The notes beneath the pieces were generated by a model that made no database searches, was not told the origin of the DNA, and saw only the letters and a list, made by a program, of their open reading frames with translations. This document shows positions 33,640-42,907 of a DNA stretch of 64,000 nucleotides, piece after piece. Source of the stretch: Desulfurella amilsii (GTDB taxonomy: Bacteria > Campylobacterota_A > Desulfurellia > Desulfurellales > Desulfurellaceae); the NCBI RefSeq assembly GCF_002119425.1, contig NZ_MDSU01000018.1:959501-1023500 (forward strand), read 5' to 3'. Position 1 is the first letter of the stretch. Each line of letters opens with the position of its first letter. The position numbers and the translations under genes were made by a program.

Positions 33640-35232
33640 CTAAATACTCAACTTCTTTAATGATTTATTGGAAAATAACGCATCGTATATAACTTTTGTA
33701 AATGTAATTGCTGTAAACATATTAGCAATTAAGCCTATCGCAAGCGTAATAGCAAAGCCTCTTATGGTTTCACTCCCAAACTGGTACAAAATAAACGCTG
33801 TAATAAGCGTAGTTATATGTGTATCTATGATTGTAATCAGTGACCTATCGTAACCTAGCTCAACCGCATCTTTAGGTGTACGCCCGTGAAACAACTCTTC
33901 TCTTACCCTTTCAAAAATAAGTACGTTTGTATCAACGCTCATGCCCACAGTAAGCGCCATACCAGCAATACCAGGCAGTGTAAGTGTAGCACCAAGCATT
34001 GCAAGTGTTCCTATAATTATAAGCAGGTTAAACATCAAAGCAACATCGGCTAATAGACCAAATAATTTATAGTAAACTACCATAAATAAAAATACTGCGA
34101 TACTGCCAATAATTATAGCAAGTGTTGCGCTTCTTATTGAGTCTTTACCTAAAGTTGGACCAATAACGGTTTTTTCTAGTACTTTAACTGGAGCAGGCAA
34201 AGAGCCACTTCTTAGCACAATGGATAAATCATGTGCCTGCCTTACTGTAAAATCACCGCTTATTTCCCCACTGCCATTTAAAATAGGCTCTCTAATAACA
34301 GGAGCAGAATAAACTGTGTTATCCAACACTATTGCCAATCTTTTACCAATATGCGTTGAAGTAAACTGTGCGAAAGCTGCAGAGCCCTGCGAGTTAAGAT
34401 CAAACGATACAACAGGCTGATTTGTAGTACTACTAAAGCTCACATTAGCTTTTTTTATCATGCTTCCTGCTACCACAGCTGCCTTTTTAACCACAATAGG
34501 TACTTTCGTAATCTCGCCTGTTGTGGGATTTTTAACAATCTGATAAAGCAATTCATCGTCTGACGGTAGTTGGCCATTAAGCGCGTTTTCAATATTTACG
34601 GAATCGTCAACTAAATGAAGCTCTAATACAGCCGTTTGGCCAATTAATTTAATTGCACGCTCTGGATCAGAAATGCCCGGCAGCTCAACTACAATATCCC
34701 TTGTGCCACTCGTTACTACTGTGGGTTCTGCAACACCAAACTGGTCTATACGGTTTCTAATAACACCCACTGCCTGGCTTACAGCTTCTTTTTGCATATT
34801 TGAAGCAATTTTTGGCTTAAGTGCCATTGTTATACCTGAAGGAGTGGCCTTTGTTTCAAAATTGCCAAAGTTGCTCTGGATTAAATCCAATGCCCTATTT
34901 GTATCGTTTGGATCCATAAGGGTTACATTTATAGATGTTTTCTTTGGATTTACTTCTACGGAGTTATATGCGATTTTTGCATTATCAAACTGTTTTTTTA
35001 GGTTGTCTGCAGCTTGCTGTAAGATCCCTGCGAGTGCTTTGTCTGTTTCAACTTCTAAAGTTAAATGCGTGCCACCTTTTAGGTCAAGACCAAGGTTTAT
35101 AACTTTTTTAGGCATAAAGCTAGGGAGATTTTCAAGCGTTTGCTGAGGTAAAAATGCATCTACAGCATATGCACCAAATGTTATAAAAACGACAACAACT
35201 AAAAAAAGTTTAAACCAATCTGATTGTTTCAT
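33640..35232 (-). CDS. secD: protein translocase subunit SecD
   Basis: A 530-aa translocase subunit. An N-terminal membrane segment is followed by LGLDLKGGTHLTLEV (about residues 47-61), a large periplasmic P1 domain with RNRIDQFGVAEPTV and VELPGISDPERAI, and five C-terminal membrane segments. These include GMALTVGMSVDTNVLIFERVREEL and the helix with the conserved Asp. It is part of yajC-secD-secF. Its length matches compact bacterial SecD proteins. Confidence 0.96.
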   Translation of the reverse strand: MKQSDWFKLFLVVVVFITFGAYAVDAFLPQQTLENLPSFMPKKVINLGLDLKGGTHLTLEVETDKALAGILQQAADNLKKQFDNAKIAYNSVEVNPKKTSINVTLMDPNDTNRALDLIQSNFGNFETKATPSGITMALKPKIASNMQKEAVSQAVGVIRNRIDQFGVAEPTVVTSGTRDIVVELPGISDPERAIKLIGQTAVLELHLVDDSVNIENALNGQLPSDDELLYQIVKNPTTGEITKVPIVVKKAAVVAGSMIKKANVSFSSTTNQPVVSFDLNSQGSAAFAQFTSTHIGKRLAIVLDNTVYSAPVIREPILNGSGEISGDFTVRQAHDLSIVLRSGSLPAPVKVLEKTVIGPTLGKDSIRSATLAIIIGSIAVFLFMVVYYKLFGLLADVALMFNLLIIIGTLAMLGATLTLPGIAGMALTVGMSVDTNVLIFERVREELFHGRTPKDAVELGYDRSLITIIDTHITTLITAFILYQFGSETIRGFAITLAIGLIANMFTAITFTKVIYDALFSNKSLKKLSI

Positions 35233-35253
35233 ATACTAAATCACGCTAACCTA

Positions 35254-35556
35254 TTAAGCTTTTGAGATAATATTGTCTTTTAAAATTTTTATATTAACAT
35301 TTTCTGCTATTTCAATGGTTAATTCTTTTTCGCCTATATTTTTTATCTTACCATAAATTCCACTTGAAGTGATAACAGTGTCCCCTTTTTGCAAACTTTC
35401 TATAAATTCTTTGTGCTTTTTCCTTTGTTTTTGTTGAGGTAATATAAGAAATAAATAAAAAACCACAATAATTATAGCAAATGGTATAACAGTCGATAAA
35501 ATTGAGTTAGCTGGCCCTGGTTGTGCTGCAGCATAAGCTAATGAAATAAAATGCAT
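35254..35556 (-). CDS. yajC: preprotein translocase subunit YajC
   Basis: A 100-aa single-span membrane protein. The membrane helix (about residues 20-40) is followed by LILPQQKQRKKHKEFIESLQKGDTVITSSGIYGKI, the YajC signature. It associates with SecDF, and the genes are adjacent here. The start at 35556 has a GGAGG site. Confidence 0.93.
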   Translation of the reverse strand: MHFISLAYAAAQPGPANSILSTVIPFAIIIVVFYLFLILPQQKQRKKHKEFIESLQKGDTVITSSGIYGKIKNIGEKELTIEIAENVNIKILKDNIISKA

Positions 35557-35566
35557 GATATCCTCC

Positions 35567-35779
35567 CTAACGTTTGTTTAAAAAATACATAATCACAGTC
35601 AGTATTATACTCAAAAGTATACTTGTTGCAAGCGGAAAATAAAAAGTAAAATTACCTTTCTTTATAATTATATCACCCGGTAATCTCCCAAAAGGTAATT
35701 TTGATGAAAATGATAAAAGCAGCCCAAATAAAACTAACATTACTCCCGCAAAGATCAAAATTTTTCCGATAGACTGCAT
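35567..35779 (-). CDS. DUF2905 family small membrane protein
   Basis: A 70-aa protein with two membrane helices around a central LPFGRLPGDIIIKKGNFTFYFP motif, the hallmark of the DUF2905 family. It is often encoded near ruvB, queA or secretion genes in other bacteria, and its function is not known. It sits one base after ispF and ten bases before yajC, inside the operon. Confidence 0.88.
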   Translation of the reverse strand: MQSIGKILIFAGVMLVLFGLLLSFSSKLPFGRLPGDIIIKKGNFTFYFPLATSILLSIILTVIMYFLNKR

Positions 35780-35780
35780 A

Positions 35781-36254
35781 CTAGCCCTCCAACAAAACTA
35801 CCACATATGCAGCAATAGCTAAGCCCTTACCAATCTCATCAACCTTTTCATTGGTTTTTGCCTTGATATTAACAAATCGCTCATCTATTTCAAGCAAATT
35901 CGCCATATTTTTTTTGATTTTTAGTTTATATGAAGCTAATTTTGGCCTCTCAAGCAATACTGTTGCATCCACATTAACAATTTTAAAACCATTTTTTTTA
36001 ATTAAATCAAGCGTTTTTGTTACAAATAAGATACTTTTGGCATTTTTATACGCATCATCTGTATCTGGAAAATGCTCACCAATATCGCCAAGACCAGCCG
36101 CTCCAAGGATGGCGTCTACCAGCGCATGTAAAAGGCAGTCACCATCTGAGTGAGAATATGCCCCAATGTCACTGTCTATTTCAACACCACCAATAACCAA
36201 TTTACGATTTTTTTGCAATCTATGCAAGTCATAGCCTATGCCAACTTTCAACAT
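35781..36254 (-). CDS. ispF: 2-C-methyl-D-erythritol 2,4-cyclodiphosphate synthase IspF
   Basis: MEP-pathway enzyme for isoprenoid precursors, 157 aa. The metal ligands are in GIGYDLHRL (Asp8, His10) and HSDGDCLLHALVDAILGAAGLGDIGEHFPDTD (about residues 35-66, with the zinc His). ATVLLERPK and the C-terminal IKAKTNEKVDEIGKGLAIAAYV also match. It stands apart from ispD. The start at 36254 is the only sensible one. Confidence 0.96.
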   Translation of the reverse strand: MLKVGIGYDLHRLQKNRKLVIGGVEIDSDIGAYSHSDGDCLLHALVDAILGAAGLGDIGEHFPDTDDAYKNAKSILFVTKTLDLIKKNGFKIVNVDATVLLERPKLASYKLKIKKNMANLLEIDERFVNIKAKTNEKVDEIGKGLAIAAYVVVLLEG

Positions 36255-36271
36255 ATATTCATCATAGCATA

Positions 36272-38593
36272 CTAAAAGTTAATAGTAAAACTTCTTAAGT
36301 TTGCATCATCCTTTTTTGCTTTTATAATAGCTTTAGCATAATAAAATCCATCTGTAGATACAACTAAGTTTGGCAAATCAAGCTGTTTAATTTCTGGTAT
36401 GTGTAAAAATGCCTCACTCAACCTGATAAATAAATCACTCAATTTTTCCCTGGTATGCATTTTTAGCTTATTCTTTTTGTCTATTAGATTTATTACTTCT
36501 TCGATGTCAAGTAGTGTTAAAGGCAAAACCCTAACAATAGGTGACTCATATGCAATATTAACCCCATACAAATAATAAGAAATACCCATAATCGCACCAA
36601 ATAACTTATCGTAGGCAGCACCCATGCTAATATTGTAAAGGCCTTCTTCTTCGATTTTGATACCTTTTATGCCCAGCATACCAAAAAACGACCCTACCTC
36701 AATTTGGGTAAGTTGATATGTTTTCATACTTGTCAATAATTCCCGTATATAATTGCGCGCTTCTTTAATATTAAAGTTTTGTAAATCTTGTGGATAAATT
36801 TCTGATTTTTGCTTGTAATTCGCATACCAAATAAGCTTGCCCAAAGCCCTCAAAGAGCGTTCTACAAAAGCAAACACTGCAATTTTTTTCTTTAAGCCGT
36901 CTTTTTTCAATACTCTGTTTTTGTTTTGAAGATAAGAAAGTACATTAACAACTACTGTTTTATTATGTTCTATAGAGTTTACAGTATATAAAATTTCATT
37001 TAAAAAATTATCCAAAAACTCATAGCTGATTTCTTGAGGTGGCGCAAAAATTACCTCAATGTAGTAGGATTTTGAATTTGACAAAACATCAAATAAAGCA
37101 TTTTTGTATAACTCAATATTAGGTTCCTCTATATAGACAACTCTATCCAAAGTCAAATTATTTGCTTCAAATGTGTCGATCGCCATTAGATTTGCACCAA
37201 CAGAATTTGATACTATCGATACATCATTTGAATCAGACAAAAAATCGCATGCATATGCAAGCAGTACATCATCCAATAGCTCTTCTAACGTCTCTGCTCT
37301 AATGATACCAGTTTGTTTAAACAAACCCTCTACTGTAAAATCTGTATTTGAAAAAATAAAACCTTCATGTCTTGACGCACCCAAGCTTAAAAGTGTTCTG
37401 CCTGATTTTACAGCAAAAATTGGCTTTTGCTTAGAAATTTTTCTTGCGAGCAGCGAAAATGTTATAGGATCACCAAAAGAATCAAGATACAACACAATAA
37501 TATCAATATTGTTATCGTCCTGCCAAAAATACAGTAAGTCATTGCCTGACACATCAATTTTATCACCAACACTTACAAAACAACCAACACCTAAACCAAT
37601 ATAGCCAAAATACCCAACAAGGCTTATGCCTAGTAAATTAGAATGTGTAGCAATAGCTAATCTGCCTTCTTTTGGCAGTGCAATGGGACTTATATTTATT
37701 TTGTTATCCAAAGTGTTGTAAAATAGACCTGTAGAGTTTGGGCCGATTAACCTTATGCCTTGTTTTTTTATTAAAGAAACAACTTCGGATTTTATAGGTT
37801 CATTGAGCTTTGTTGTAATAATCAACACTTTTATAGAATCTAGCTCAAGCAAGTAAAGTAAATTTTTGCAATCAATCACATTTATAACTAATAAATCAGG
37901 TTTTTCATTACGTATTTTCTCTAATATATCGCTGCTTTGAGTGAATAAAATAGCGTCTTTCCTGGATTGGTAAATATTGTACCAAAGTGCACACTCATTT
38001 CCCACATAAACAATCTTTTTGGGATTAAATGCGCTTAGCAAAGAAGCTTGCGTAGCGAGCTTTTCTCTCAACAAATGCAAAGACATTACTTTATTGAATT
38101 TAGCAAGCGGTAGCTTTAGATGAGTTGTAGATAAATCAAGTCTTTCATGCACAAGCTCAAAACCGCTGTTTTTAAAAACGCCAATCATATTGCAATTGTC
38201 TGCCAATACAATTGCCTCTAGCTCTTTAATACCCCTAAGCCATGCATGCTTTGCTAACTCTTCGAGCAACAGCGTGCCAATGCCTCTGCCTTGAAATTCA
38301 TCTTTAACCAAAAAACTAACTTCAGCAGATTGCAAATCATAATTAGCACTATAATAATTAGCAATTCCAACTATATTATCTTTGACGATGCAAACCAAAG
38401 AAACATTATAGGCGTCATTTTTTACCATTGAATCTAACAATTTATCATCTAGATGATTAATTGCACCAAAAAATCTATAGTAGCGGCTTTCTGGTGAAGT
38501 CTGTAAAAACAGTTCTCTTATTTTTTCTTTTTCTGTTACTTTAACCTTTCTTATACTACATAATGTTCCATCTTTTAAAATCTGCTTTTTCAT
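36272..38593 (-). CDS. Pat-like protein: N-terminal GNAT acetyltransferase fused to degenerate acyl-CoA synthetase (NDP-forming)
   Basis: A 773-aa protein. Residues about 1-150 are a GNAT domain, with VKDEFQGRGIGTLLLEELAKHA as the acetyl-CoA loop. Then come a CoA-binding Rossmann domain (about 185-300; IRLIGPNSTGLFY) and a succinyl-CoA ligase-like part (ATHSNLLGISLVGYFGYIGLGVG, then LSLGASRHEGFI in the place of the usual SHTG). The C-terminal ATP-grasp part is reduced. The start-of-domain and EEGLYNISMGAAYDKLFGAIM-like pieces remain, but the Lys and HKSDxGGV region is missing. It is probably not a synthetase but a CoA-sensing protein acetyltransferase, perhaps acting on Acs. Confidence 0.82.
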   Translation of the reverse strand: MKKQILKDGTLCSIRKVKVTEKEKIRELFLQTSPESRYYRFFGAINHLDDKLLDSMVKNDAYNVSLVCIVKDNIVGIANYYSANYDLQSAEVSFLVKDEFQGRGIGTLLLEELAKHAWLRGIKELEAIVLADNCNMIGVFKNSGFELVHERLDLSTTHLKLPLAKFNKVMSLHLLREKLATQASLLSAFNPKKIVYVGNECALWYNIYQSRKDAILFTQSSDILEKIRNEKPDLLVINVIDCKNLLYLLELDSIKVLIITTKLNEPIKSEVVSLIKKQGIRLIGPNSTGLFYNTLDNKINISPIALPKEGRLAIATHSNLLGISLVGYFGYIGLGVGCFVSVGDKIDVSGNDLLYFWQDDNNIDIIVLYLDSFGDPITFSLLARKISKQKPIFAVKSGRTLLSLGASRHEGFIFSNTDFTVEGLFKQTGIIRAETLEELLDDVLLAYACDFLSDSNDVSIVSNSVGANLMAIDTFEANNLTLDRVVYIEEPNIELYKNALFDVLSNSKSYYIEVIFAPPQEISYEFLDNFLNEILYTVNSIEHNKTVVVNVLSYLQNKNRVLKKDGLKKKIAVFAFVERSLRALGKLIWYANYKQKSEIYPQDLQNFNIKEARNYIRELLTSMKTYQLTQIEVGSFFGMLGIKGIKIEEEGLYNISMGAAYDKLFGAIMGISYYLYGVNIAYESPIVRVLPLTLLDIEEVINLIDKKNKLKMHTREKLSDLFIRLSEAFLHIPEIKQLDLPNLVVSTDGFYYAKAIIKAKKDDANLRSFTINF

Positions 38594-38626
38594 TTGTTTT
38601 TATTAATGCTACAAATTATATTTATA

Positions 38627-38654
38627 TTAATACATATTTATTTTTATTTGTCAA
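38627..38654 (-). promoter_or_regulatory. putative promoter of the pat-like/ispF/sec operon
   Basis: On the minus strand, TTGACA (38649-38654), a 16-base spacer and TATTAA (38627-38632) lie about 35 bases before the pat-like start. No strong ribosome site precedes that start. The region is very AT-rich. Confidence 0.5.
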
Positions 38655-38678
38655 TTAATTAGCGCGGTCAGGTTTTTC

Positions 38679-38707
38679 TTGATAAATTGGATAGATAAAA
38701 CTATAAT
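38679..38707 (+). promoter_or_regulatory. promoter of the ACT-paaK-HIT-lapAB-ruvA-xseA operon
   Basis: TTGATA (38679-38684), a 17-base spacer and a perfect TATAAT (38702-38707) are followed by AAAGGAGGTG (38721-38730) just before the ATG at 38735. Confidence 0.75.
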
Positions 38708-38734
38708 GGTATATTAGGCAAAAGGAGGTGTTTA

Positions 38735-39169
38735 ATGGATTACAAGATAACTCAAATTTCTGTATTTATAGAAAATAAAAAAGGTAGGTTTTATAATGTT
38801 ACAAAAATACTAAAAGAAAATAATATAAACATAAGAGCCCTAAATTTGGCAGATACTAATGATTTTGGTATCTTGAGATTTTGTGTCGACAAACCAGAAG
38901 CAGCATACGAAGCTTTAAAAAAAGAACACTTTATTGTCAAAAAAAATGAAATTTTAGCAACTTTAATGGAAGATAGGCCTGGTGGCTTAATGGATTTACT
39001 TAAAATTGTAAATGAAGCTGACCTAAATATAGAGTATGTTTATACTTTTGTAAACGCGAAAGATAGTCATGCTGTAATTCTTTTTAAATTTGAAAGTATC
39101 GACGAAGCTTATGAAAAACTAAAAAACAAAATACACTTTTTAGACCAGCAATACTTTATGCAAAACTAG
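38735..39169 (+). CDS. tandem ACT domain protein
   Basis: A 144-aa protein made of two ACT domains: ISVFIENKKGRFYNVTKILKENNINIRALNL (about residues 7-37) and ATLMEDRPGGLMDLLKIVNEADLNIEYVYTF (about 75-105). Such stand-alone ACT proteins are often encoded next to PaaK-type CoA ligases, as here, and probably sense aromatic or branched-chain amino acids. First gene of a seven-gene plus-strand operon, 13 bases before paaK. Confidence 0.88.
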   Translation: MDYKITQISVFIENKKGRFYNVTKILKENNINIRALNLADTNDFGILRFCVDKPEAAYEALKKEHFIVKKNEILATLMEDRPGGLMDLLKIVNEADLNIEYVYTFVNAKDSHAVILFKFESIDEAYEKLKNKIHFLDQQYFMQN

Positions 39170-39182
39170 AAGGAGTAAATCT

Positions 39183-40484
39183 ATGTTTCAACCTGAATTT
39201 GAATTATTAAATAGAGACCAGATTGAGCAACTTCAATTAGAAAGATTGCAAAAAACCATTCAATATGCTTATGAAAATGTTAGAGCATATAAAGAAAAAC
39301 TAAACAGTGTAAAAATAAAGCCACAAGATATAAAAAGTCTGGATGATATTGTAAAATTACCATTCACGACCAAGGAAGATTTCAGGCAAAATTATCCATA
39401 CGGCATGTTTGCGCTAAACGTAAAATCACTTGCAAGAATTCATGCCTCAAGTGGCACAACCGGTAAATCAACAATAGTAGGCTATACAAAAAAAGACCTT
39501 GATACGTGGAGCAATTTGGTTGCAAGGCTTGCTGCTTGCGCAGGTGTATGCAGTGACGACATTGTGCACATTGCTTTTGGTTACGGTTTATTTACCGGTG
39601 GTTTTGGGCTTCATTATGGCCTTGAAAAGTTAGGTGCTACCGTTATACCTGTCTCAAGCGGCAATACTAAAAGACAAATCCAACTTATAATGGATTTAAA
39701 ACCAACAGTGCTTGTAAGCACACCAAGCTATGCCCTACACATAGCAGAAAGTTTAAAAAAAGAAGGCGTACGCCAAAACGATATTAGCTTAAGAATAGGT
39801 TTGTTTGGCGCAGAGCCATGGAGCGATCAAATGAGAAAAAAACTTCAACAATCTTTACCTATCAAAGCCTATGATAACTACGGCTTAAGTGAGGTAATGG
39901 GCCCTGGTGTTAGCGCAGAGTGCATATACCAAAATGGCATGCATGTCTTTGAGGATCACTTTTACGCAGAAATAGTTGACTCAAAAACGCTGACCCCTGT
40001 AAAAGATGGAGAATACGGTGAATTAGTAATAACAACGCTTACAAAAGAAGCTTTGCCTGTTATAAGATACAGGACAAAGGATATTACAAAACTTGATAAA
40101 TCAAAATGTGCTTGCGGTCGGCACATGGCACGCATCTCAAAACCAATTGGTAGAAGCGACGATATGATAATAATAAGGGGTGTAAATGTTTTTCCCACTC
40201 AGATTGAAGAGGCTTTGTTTAACATAGAAGGCGTCATGAGTGCATACCAAATAGTATTAGAAAGAGAAAAAGCGTTAGACAAAGCAACCTTGCTTGTAGA
40301 AGTAAATGAAAACATTTTTTTTGATGAGATGAAACAGCAAAGGTTAATGCTTGAAAAAATAAAGCACGAATTAAAAACAATACTTGGTATCGAGTTAGAA
40401 GTAAAGCTTGTGGAACCATATAGCTTAGAGCTCAGTGTTGGCAAAGCAAAGCGCGTTATTGACAAAAGGAATCTATACATATGA
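39183..40484 (+). CDS. paaK: phenylacetate-CoA ligase (PaaK family)
   Basis: A 433-aa AMP-forming ligase. The ATP loop is HASSGTTGKSTIVGYT (about residues 90-105). YDNYGLSEVMGPGVSAEC, VITTLTKEALPVIRYRTKDIT and GRSDDMIIIRGVNVFPTQIEEAL are PaaK hallmarks. A Cys pair (KCACGRHM) fits the metal-binding loop of some PaaK proteins. It converts phenylacetate or similar aryl acids to CoA thioesters, often after ferredoxin-dependent amino acid oxidation. The ACT gene just upstream supports this. Confidence 0.92.
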   Translation: MFQPEFELLNRDQIEQLQLERLQKTIQYAYENVRAYKEKLNSVKIKPQDIKSLDDIVKLPFTTKEDFRQNYPYGMFALNVKSLARIHASSGTTGKSTIVGYTKKDLDTWSNLVARLAACAGVCSDDIVHIAFGYGLFTGGFGLHYGLEKLGATVIPVSSGNTKRQIQLIMDLKPTVLVSTPSYALHIAESLKKEGVRQNDISLRIGLFGAEPWSDQMRKKLQQSLPIKAYDNYGLSEVMGPGVSAECIYQNGMHVFEDHFYAEIVDSKTLTPVKDGEYGELVITTLTKEALPVIRYRTKDITKLDKSKCACGRHMARISKPIGRSDDMIIIRGVNVFPTQIEEALFNIEGVMSAYQIVLEREKALDKATLLVEVNENIFFDEMKQQRLMLEKIKHELKTILGIELEVKLVEPYSLELSVGKAKRVIDKRNLYI

Positions 40485-40957
40485 AAACTCTCTGGGCACC
40501 ATGGAGAATGGCCTATATCTTAAGCGAAAAAAAGCCAGAAGATTGTGTTTTTTGCAATGCTTTTAGAGAACGAAAGGATGAAGAAAATTACGTGCTGTTT
40601 AGAAGCAAACACTGCTTTGTAATAATGAATATATATCCTTACAACCCAGGACACATTATGGTTGTGCCAAATAGACACATTGACCATATCAAACTATTAA
40701 ACGAACAAGAAAGAGCCGATATTTTTCAAGTAATGCAAACATTCTGCAATATTTTAGAAACTGCATTCAAACCAAATGGTTTTAATATTGGTATGAATAT
40801 TGGAAGTACGGCAGGTGCAGGCATTGCCGATCATATACATTTTCATATAGTGCCAAGGTGGAATGGCGATACAAATTTCATAAGCACGGTTTGCGATACA
40901 AAGGTTATATCTGAAAGTTTGCGCCAAACATACAACAAAATAAAGGAGCTTATTTGA
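40481..40957 (+). CDS. HIT family protein
   Basis: A 158-aa nucleotide hydrolase or transferase of the histidine triad superfamily. The N-terminal LWAPWRMAYILSEKKPEDCVFCNAF has the Cys pair of the AP4A phosphorylase-like group. The catalytic triad is DHIHFHIVPRW (about residues 105-115). Likely substrates are dinucleoside polyphosphates or AMP-lysine-type compounds. It overlaps paaK and the lapA-like gene by four bases each. Confidence 0.92.
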   Translation: MKTLWAPWRMAYILSEKKPEDCVFCNAFRERKDEENYVLFRSKHCFVIMNIYPYNPGHIMVVPNRHIDHIKLLNEQERADIFQVMQTFCNILETAFKPNGFNIGMNIGSTAGAGIADHIHFHIVPRWNGDTNFISTVCDTKVISESLRQTYNKIKELI

Positions 40958-41247
40958 AATTTATTAAAACATCGATCATATTGCTTTTTGTTCTTTTCGC
41001 TTTCATAATTAGCTATTACAACCAACAAGCAGAAGTTAACCTAAGTTTATTTGGTTTTAATATGCTATGCCCTGTATGGCTTATTATAGGTGTGTTTTTT
41101 TTATTAGGTTTGATTGCCAACCAGATTGTGTGTCTTATTGATTGTACAAATTATGCAAAAAAAATAAAAGAATACAAAAAAGAAATAAAACAATTAAAAG
41201 ATGAGGTACTTTCTCTAAGAAAACTTACGTTAAAACAAGATGAGTGA
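40954..41247 (+). CDS. lapA: LapA family protein (DUF1049)
   Basis: A 97-aa protein with two membrane helices, ending in a Lys/Glu-rich coiled coil (KIKEYKKEIKQLKDEVLSLRK). YNQQAEVNLSLFGF between the helices is the DUF1049/LapA signature. In Escherichia coli LapA works with LapB in controlling lipopolysaccharide synthesis. A lapB-like gene follows with an eight-base overlap. Confidence 0.85.
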   Translation: MKFIKTSIILLFVLFAFIISYYNQQAEVNLSLFGFNMLCPVWLIIGVFFLLGLIANQIVCLIDCTNYAKKIKEYKKEIKQLKDEVLSLRKLTLKQDE

Positions 41248-42349
41248 ATTTTTAAAATTTAACAATATAGCATTGATAAGTGCCGTTATAATCTTAGGTA
41301 TGGTGGTGTACTATGTTATTAGAGAACAAAAAAGAAAAATCGAAAGACGCAAGATTACTGCCTACTTAAAAGGTATAAACTATGTCATTGAAGATAAAAC
41401 TGACAAAGCCATAGAAGAGCTTACCAATGCAATTGATCTTGAACCAGACATTGTGGACGTATATATTAGCATCGGAAATCTTTTTAGAAAAAAAGGAGAA
41501 ATAAATAGATCTTTGATTATACACAAAGGCCTGCTTGCAAGAAAACTTGACATAGATAAGAAAATTGAAGTATATATAAATATCGGTATAGATTATAAAA
41601 AAGCTGGTCTTTACGATAGGGCAAAAGAAACTTTTAAAAATGCTTTATCTTTGGACCCTAAAAATCAAACAATAAAAAAATATTTAGAAGAAGTTTATGA
41701 AGATTCAAAAGATTGGGAAAGTGCTCTTGTTTGGCAAAAAAGGTTTGGCGAAAACAAAAAAATCACTGCACATATTTATTGCGAGCTTGGTAAAAAAGCG
41801 TTAAAAGAATCAAACGATTATAAAGCAGCCTTTGATTATTTTAAACAAGCACTTAATGAGGATAAAAACTGCTTTGATGCTCTGCTAAATCTAGGCATAC
41901 TATACTATAATAATCAAAATAAAGAAAAAGCTTTTCAAATGTGGTTTGAAGGAGTGAGGATTAAAAATGAGTTTTTTAATTTAGTTTTAGATAAAATTGA
42001 TAATAATAACGATTTATACGAATTTTTAAAGCGTGTGGTAGTTTCTAATCCGAAATCACATTATATACTTTTATTTAGTGCCATGTACCTTTTAAAATTA
42101 GGAAAAGATAAAAAAGCTCTTTCGCTCCTAAATATCATGCTAAAAAACAACACCTACTCTCAAAGTGCCATTGTGCTTGCCATAAAATGCCTATCAAAAC
42201 AATCTAATAACAAAAAACTCGAAGCACTTGCTTTTAAATTGCAAAGCAATATCAAATATACATGCAAATCATGCGGCTACTCAACGCACTTGTTTTTTTG
42301 GAAATGTCCAAAGTGTAGAAGCTGGGATAGCGCAAAAGTGGAGTTTTAA
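41240..42349 (+). CDS. lapB: LapB-like TPR protein with C-terminal rubredoxin-like zinc site
   Basis: A 369-aa protein with an N-terminal membrane anchor (about residues 12-28) and a cytoplasmic series of TPRs (for example AIDLEPDIVDVYISIGNLFRKKGE and GIDYKKAGLYDRAKETFKNALSLDP). The C-terminal metal-binding module CKSCG...CPKCRSWD has four Cys. This is the LapB/YciM layout. LapB controls LpxC turnover in enterobacteria. Whether that holds here is unknown, but lapA next door and the lipid A genes in the window agree. Confidence 0.87.
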   Translation: MSEFLKFNNIALISAVIILGMVVYYVIREQKRKIERRKITAYLKGINYVIEDKTDKAIEELTNAIDLEPDIVDVYISIGNLFRKKGEINRSLIIHKGLLARKLDIDKKIEVYINIGIDYKKAGLYDRAKETFKNALSLDPKNQTIKKYLEEVYEDSKDWESALVWQKRFGENKKITAHIYCELGKKALKESNDYKAAFDYFKQALNEDKNCFDALLNLGILYYNNQNKEKAFQMWFEGVRIKNEFFNLVLDKIDNNNDLYEFLKRVVVSNPKSHYILLFSAMYLLKLGKDKKALSLLNIMLKNNTYSQSAIVLAIKCLSKQSNNKKLEALAFKLQSNIKYTCKSCGYSTHLFFWKCPKCRSWDSAKVEF

Positions 42350-42907
42350 ATGTTTTATGCTTTAGAAGGAAAAATTGTTGACAAAAAAAACGGCTTTGTT
42401 GTAATGAATATAGCAGGTATACACTTTAGTATTACAGTCAGTCTTATAACCTATTTAAACCTTGAATTCAACAAAAAGATAAAACTTTTTGTTGAATTAA
42501 TTGTAAGCGAAAGCGGGTTCAGACTTTATGGCTTTTCAAGCGAAGAAGAAAAATATCTATTTAATAAACTTAGAAAAATAACCAAAATTGGTGCCGCAAA
42601 GGCCATATCAACCCTATCAAAATTTTCTCCACAAGAATTTAAATACATTATTGCAAATAAACAAACAGACCAGCTCTTGAGTGTTCCAGGTATAGGAAAA
42701 AAAACTGCAGATACAATCATTCTAGAATTATCAGACAAAGTGCTTGAAACTGATGAAAAACTAATCGAAGTATTAAATGTTTTGACCAGTAGCTTGGGCT
42801 TTTCTAAAGAAAAGGTTTATCCTATTTTAGACAAGATATATCGCCAAAACACTGATTTAGACACAGTCGAGCTAATTAAAATTTGCCTTAAAAATTTAAG
42901 ACAATGA
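42350..42907 (+). CDS. ruvA: Holliday junction branch migration protein RuvA
   Basis: A 185-aa DNA-binding subunit that loads RuvB on Holliday junctions. The OB-fold N-terminus (MFYALEGKIVDKKNGFVVM) is followed by helix-hairpin-helix motifs (KITKIGAAKAISTLSKFS and LLSVPGIGKKTADTIILELSDK, about residues 105-130). The C-terminal domain III is short. It begins one base after lapB and overlaps xseA by four bases. RuvB and RuvC are not in the window. Confidence 0.93.
   Translation: MFYALEGKIVDKKNGFVVMNIAGIHFSITVSLITYLNLEFNKKIKLFVELIVSESGFRLYGFSSEEEKYLFNKLRKITKIGAAKAISTLSKFSPQEFKYIIANKQTDQLLSVPGIGKKTADTIILELSDKVLETDEKLIEVLNVLTSSLGFSKEKVYPILDKIYRQNTDLDTVELIKICLKNLRQ

Noticed and set aside
34673-35146. 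157-codon plus-strand frame
   Set aside because: It lies fully antisense within secD. Long shadow frames are expected in this codon usage.
37173-37604. 143-codon plus-strand frame
   Set aside because: Antisense to the Pat-like gene, with Ser-rich low-information sequence and no start signals.
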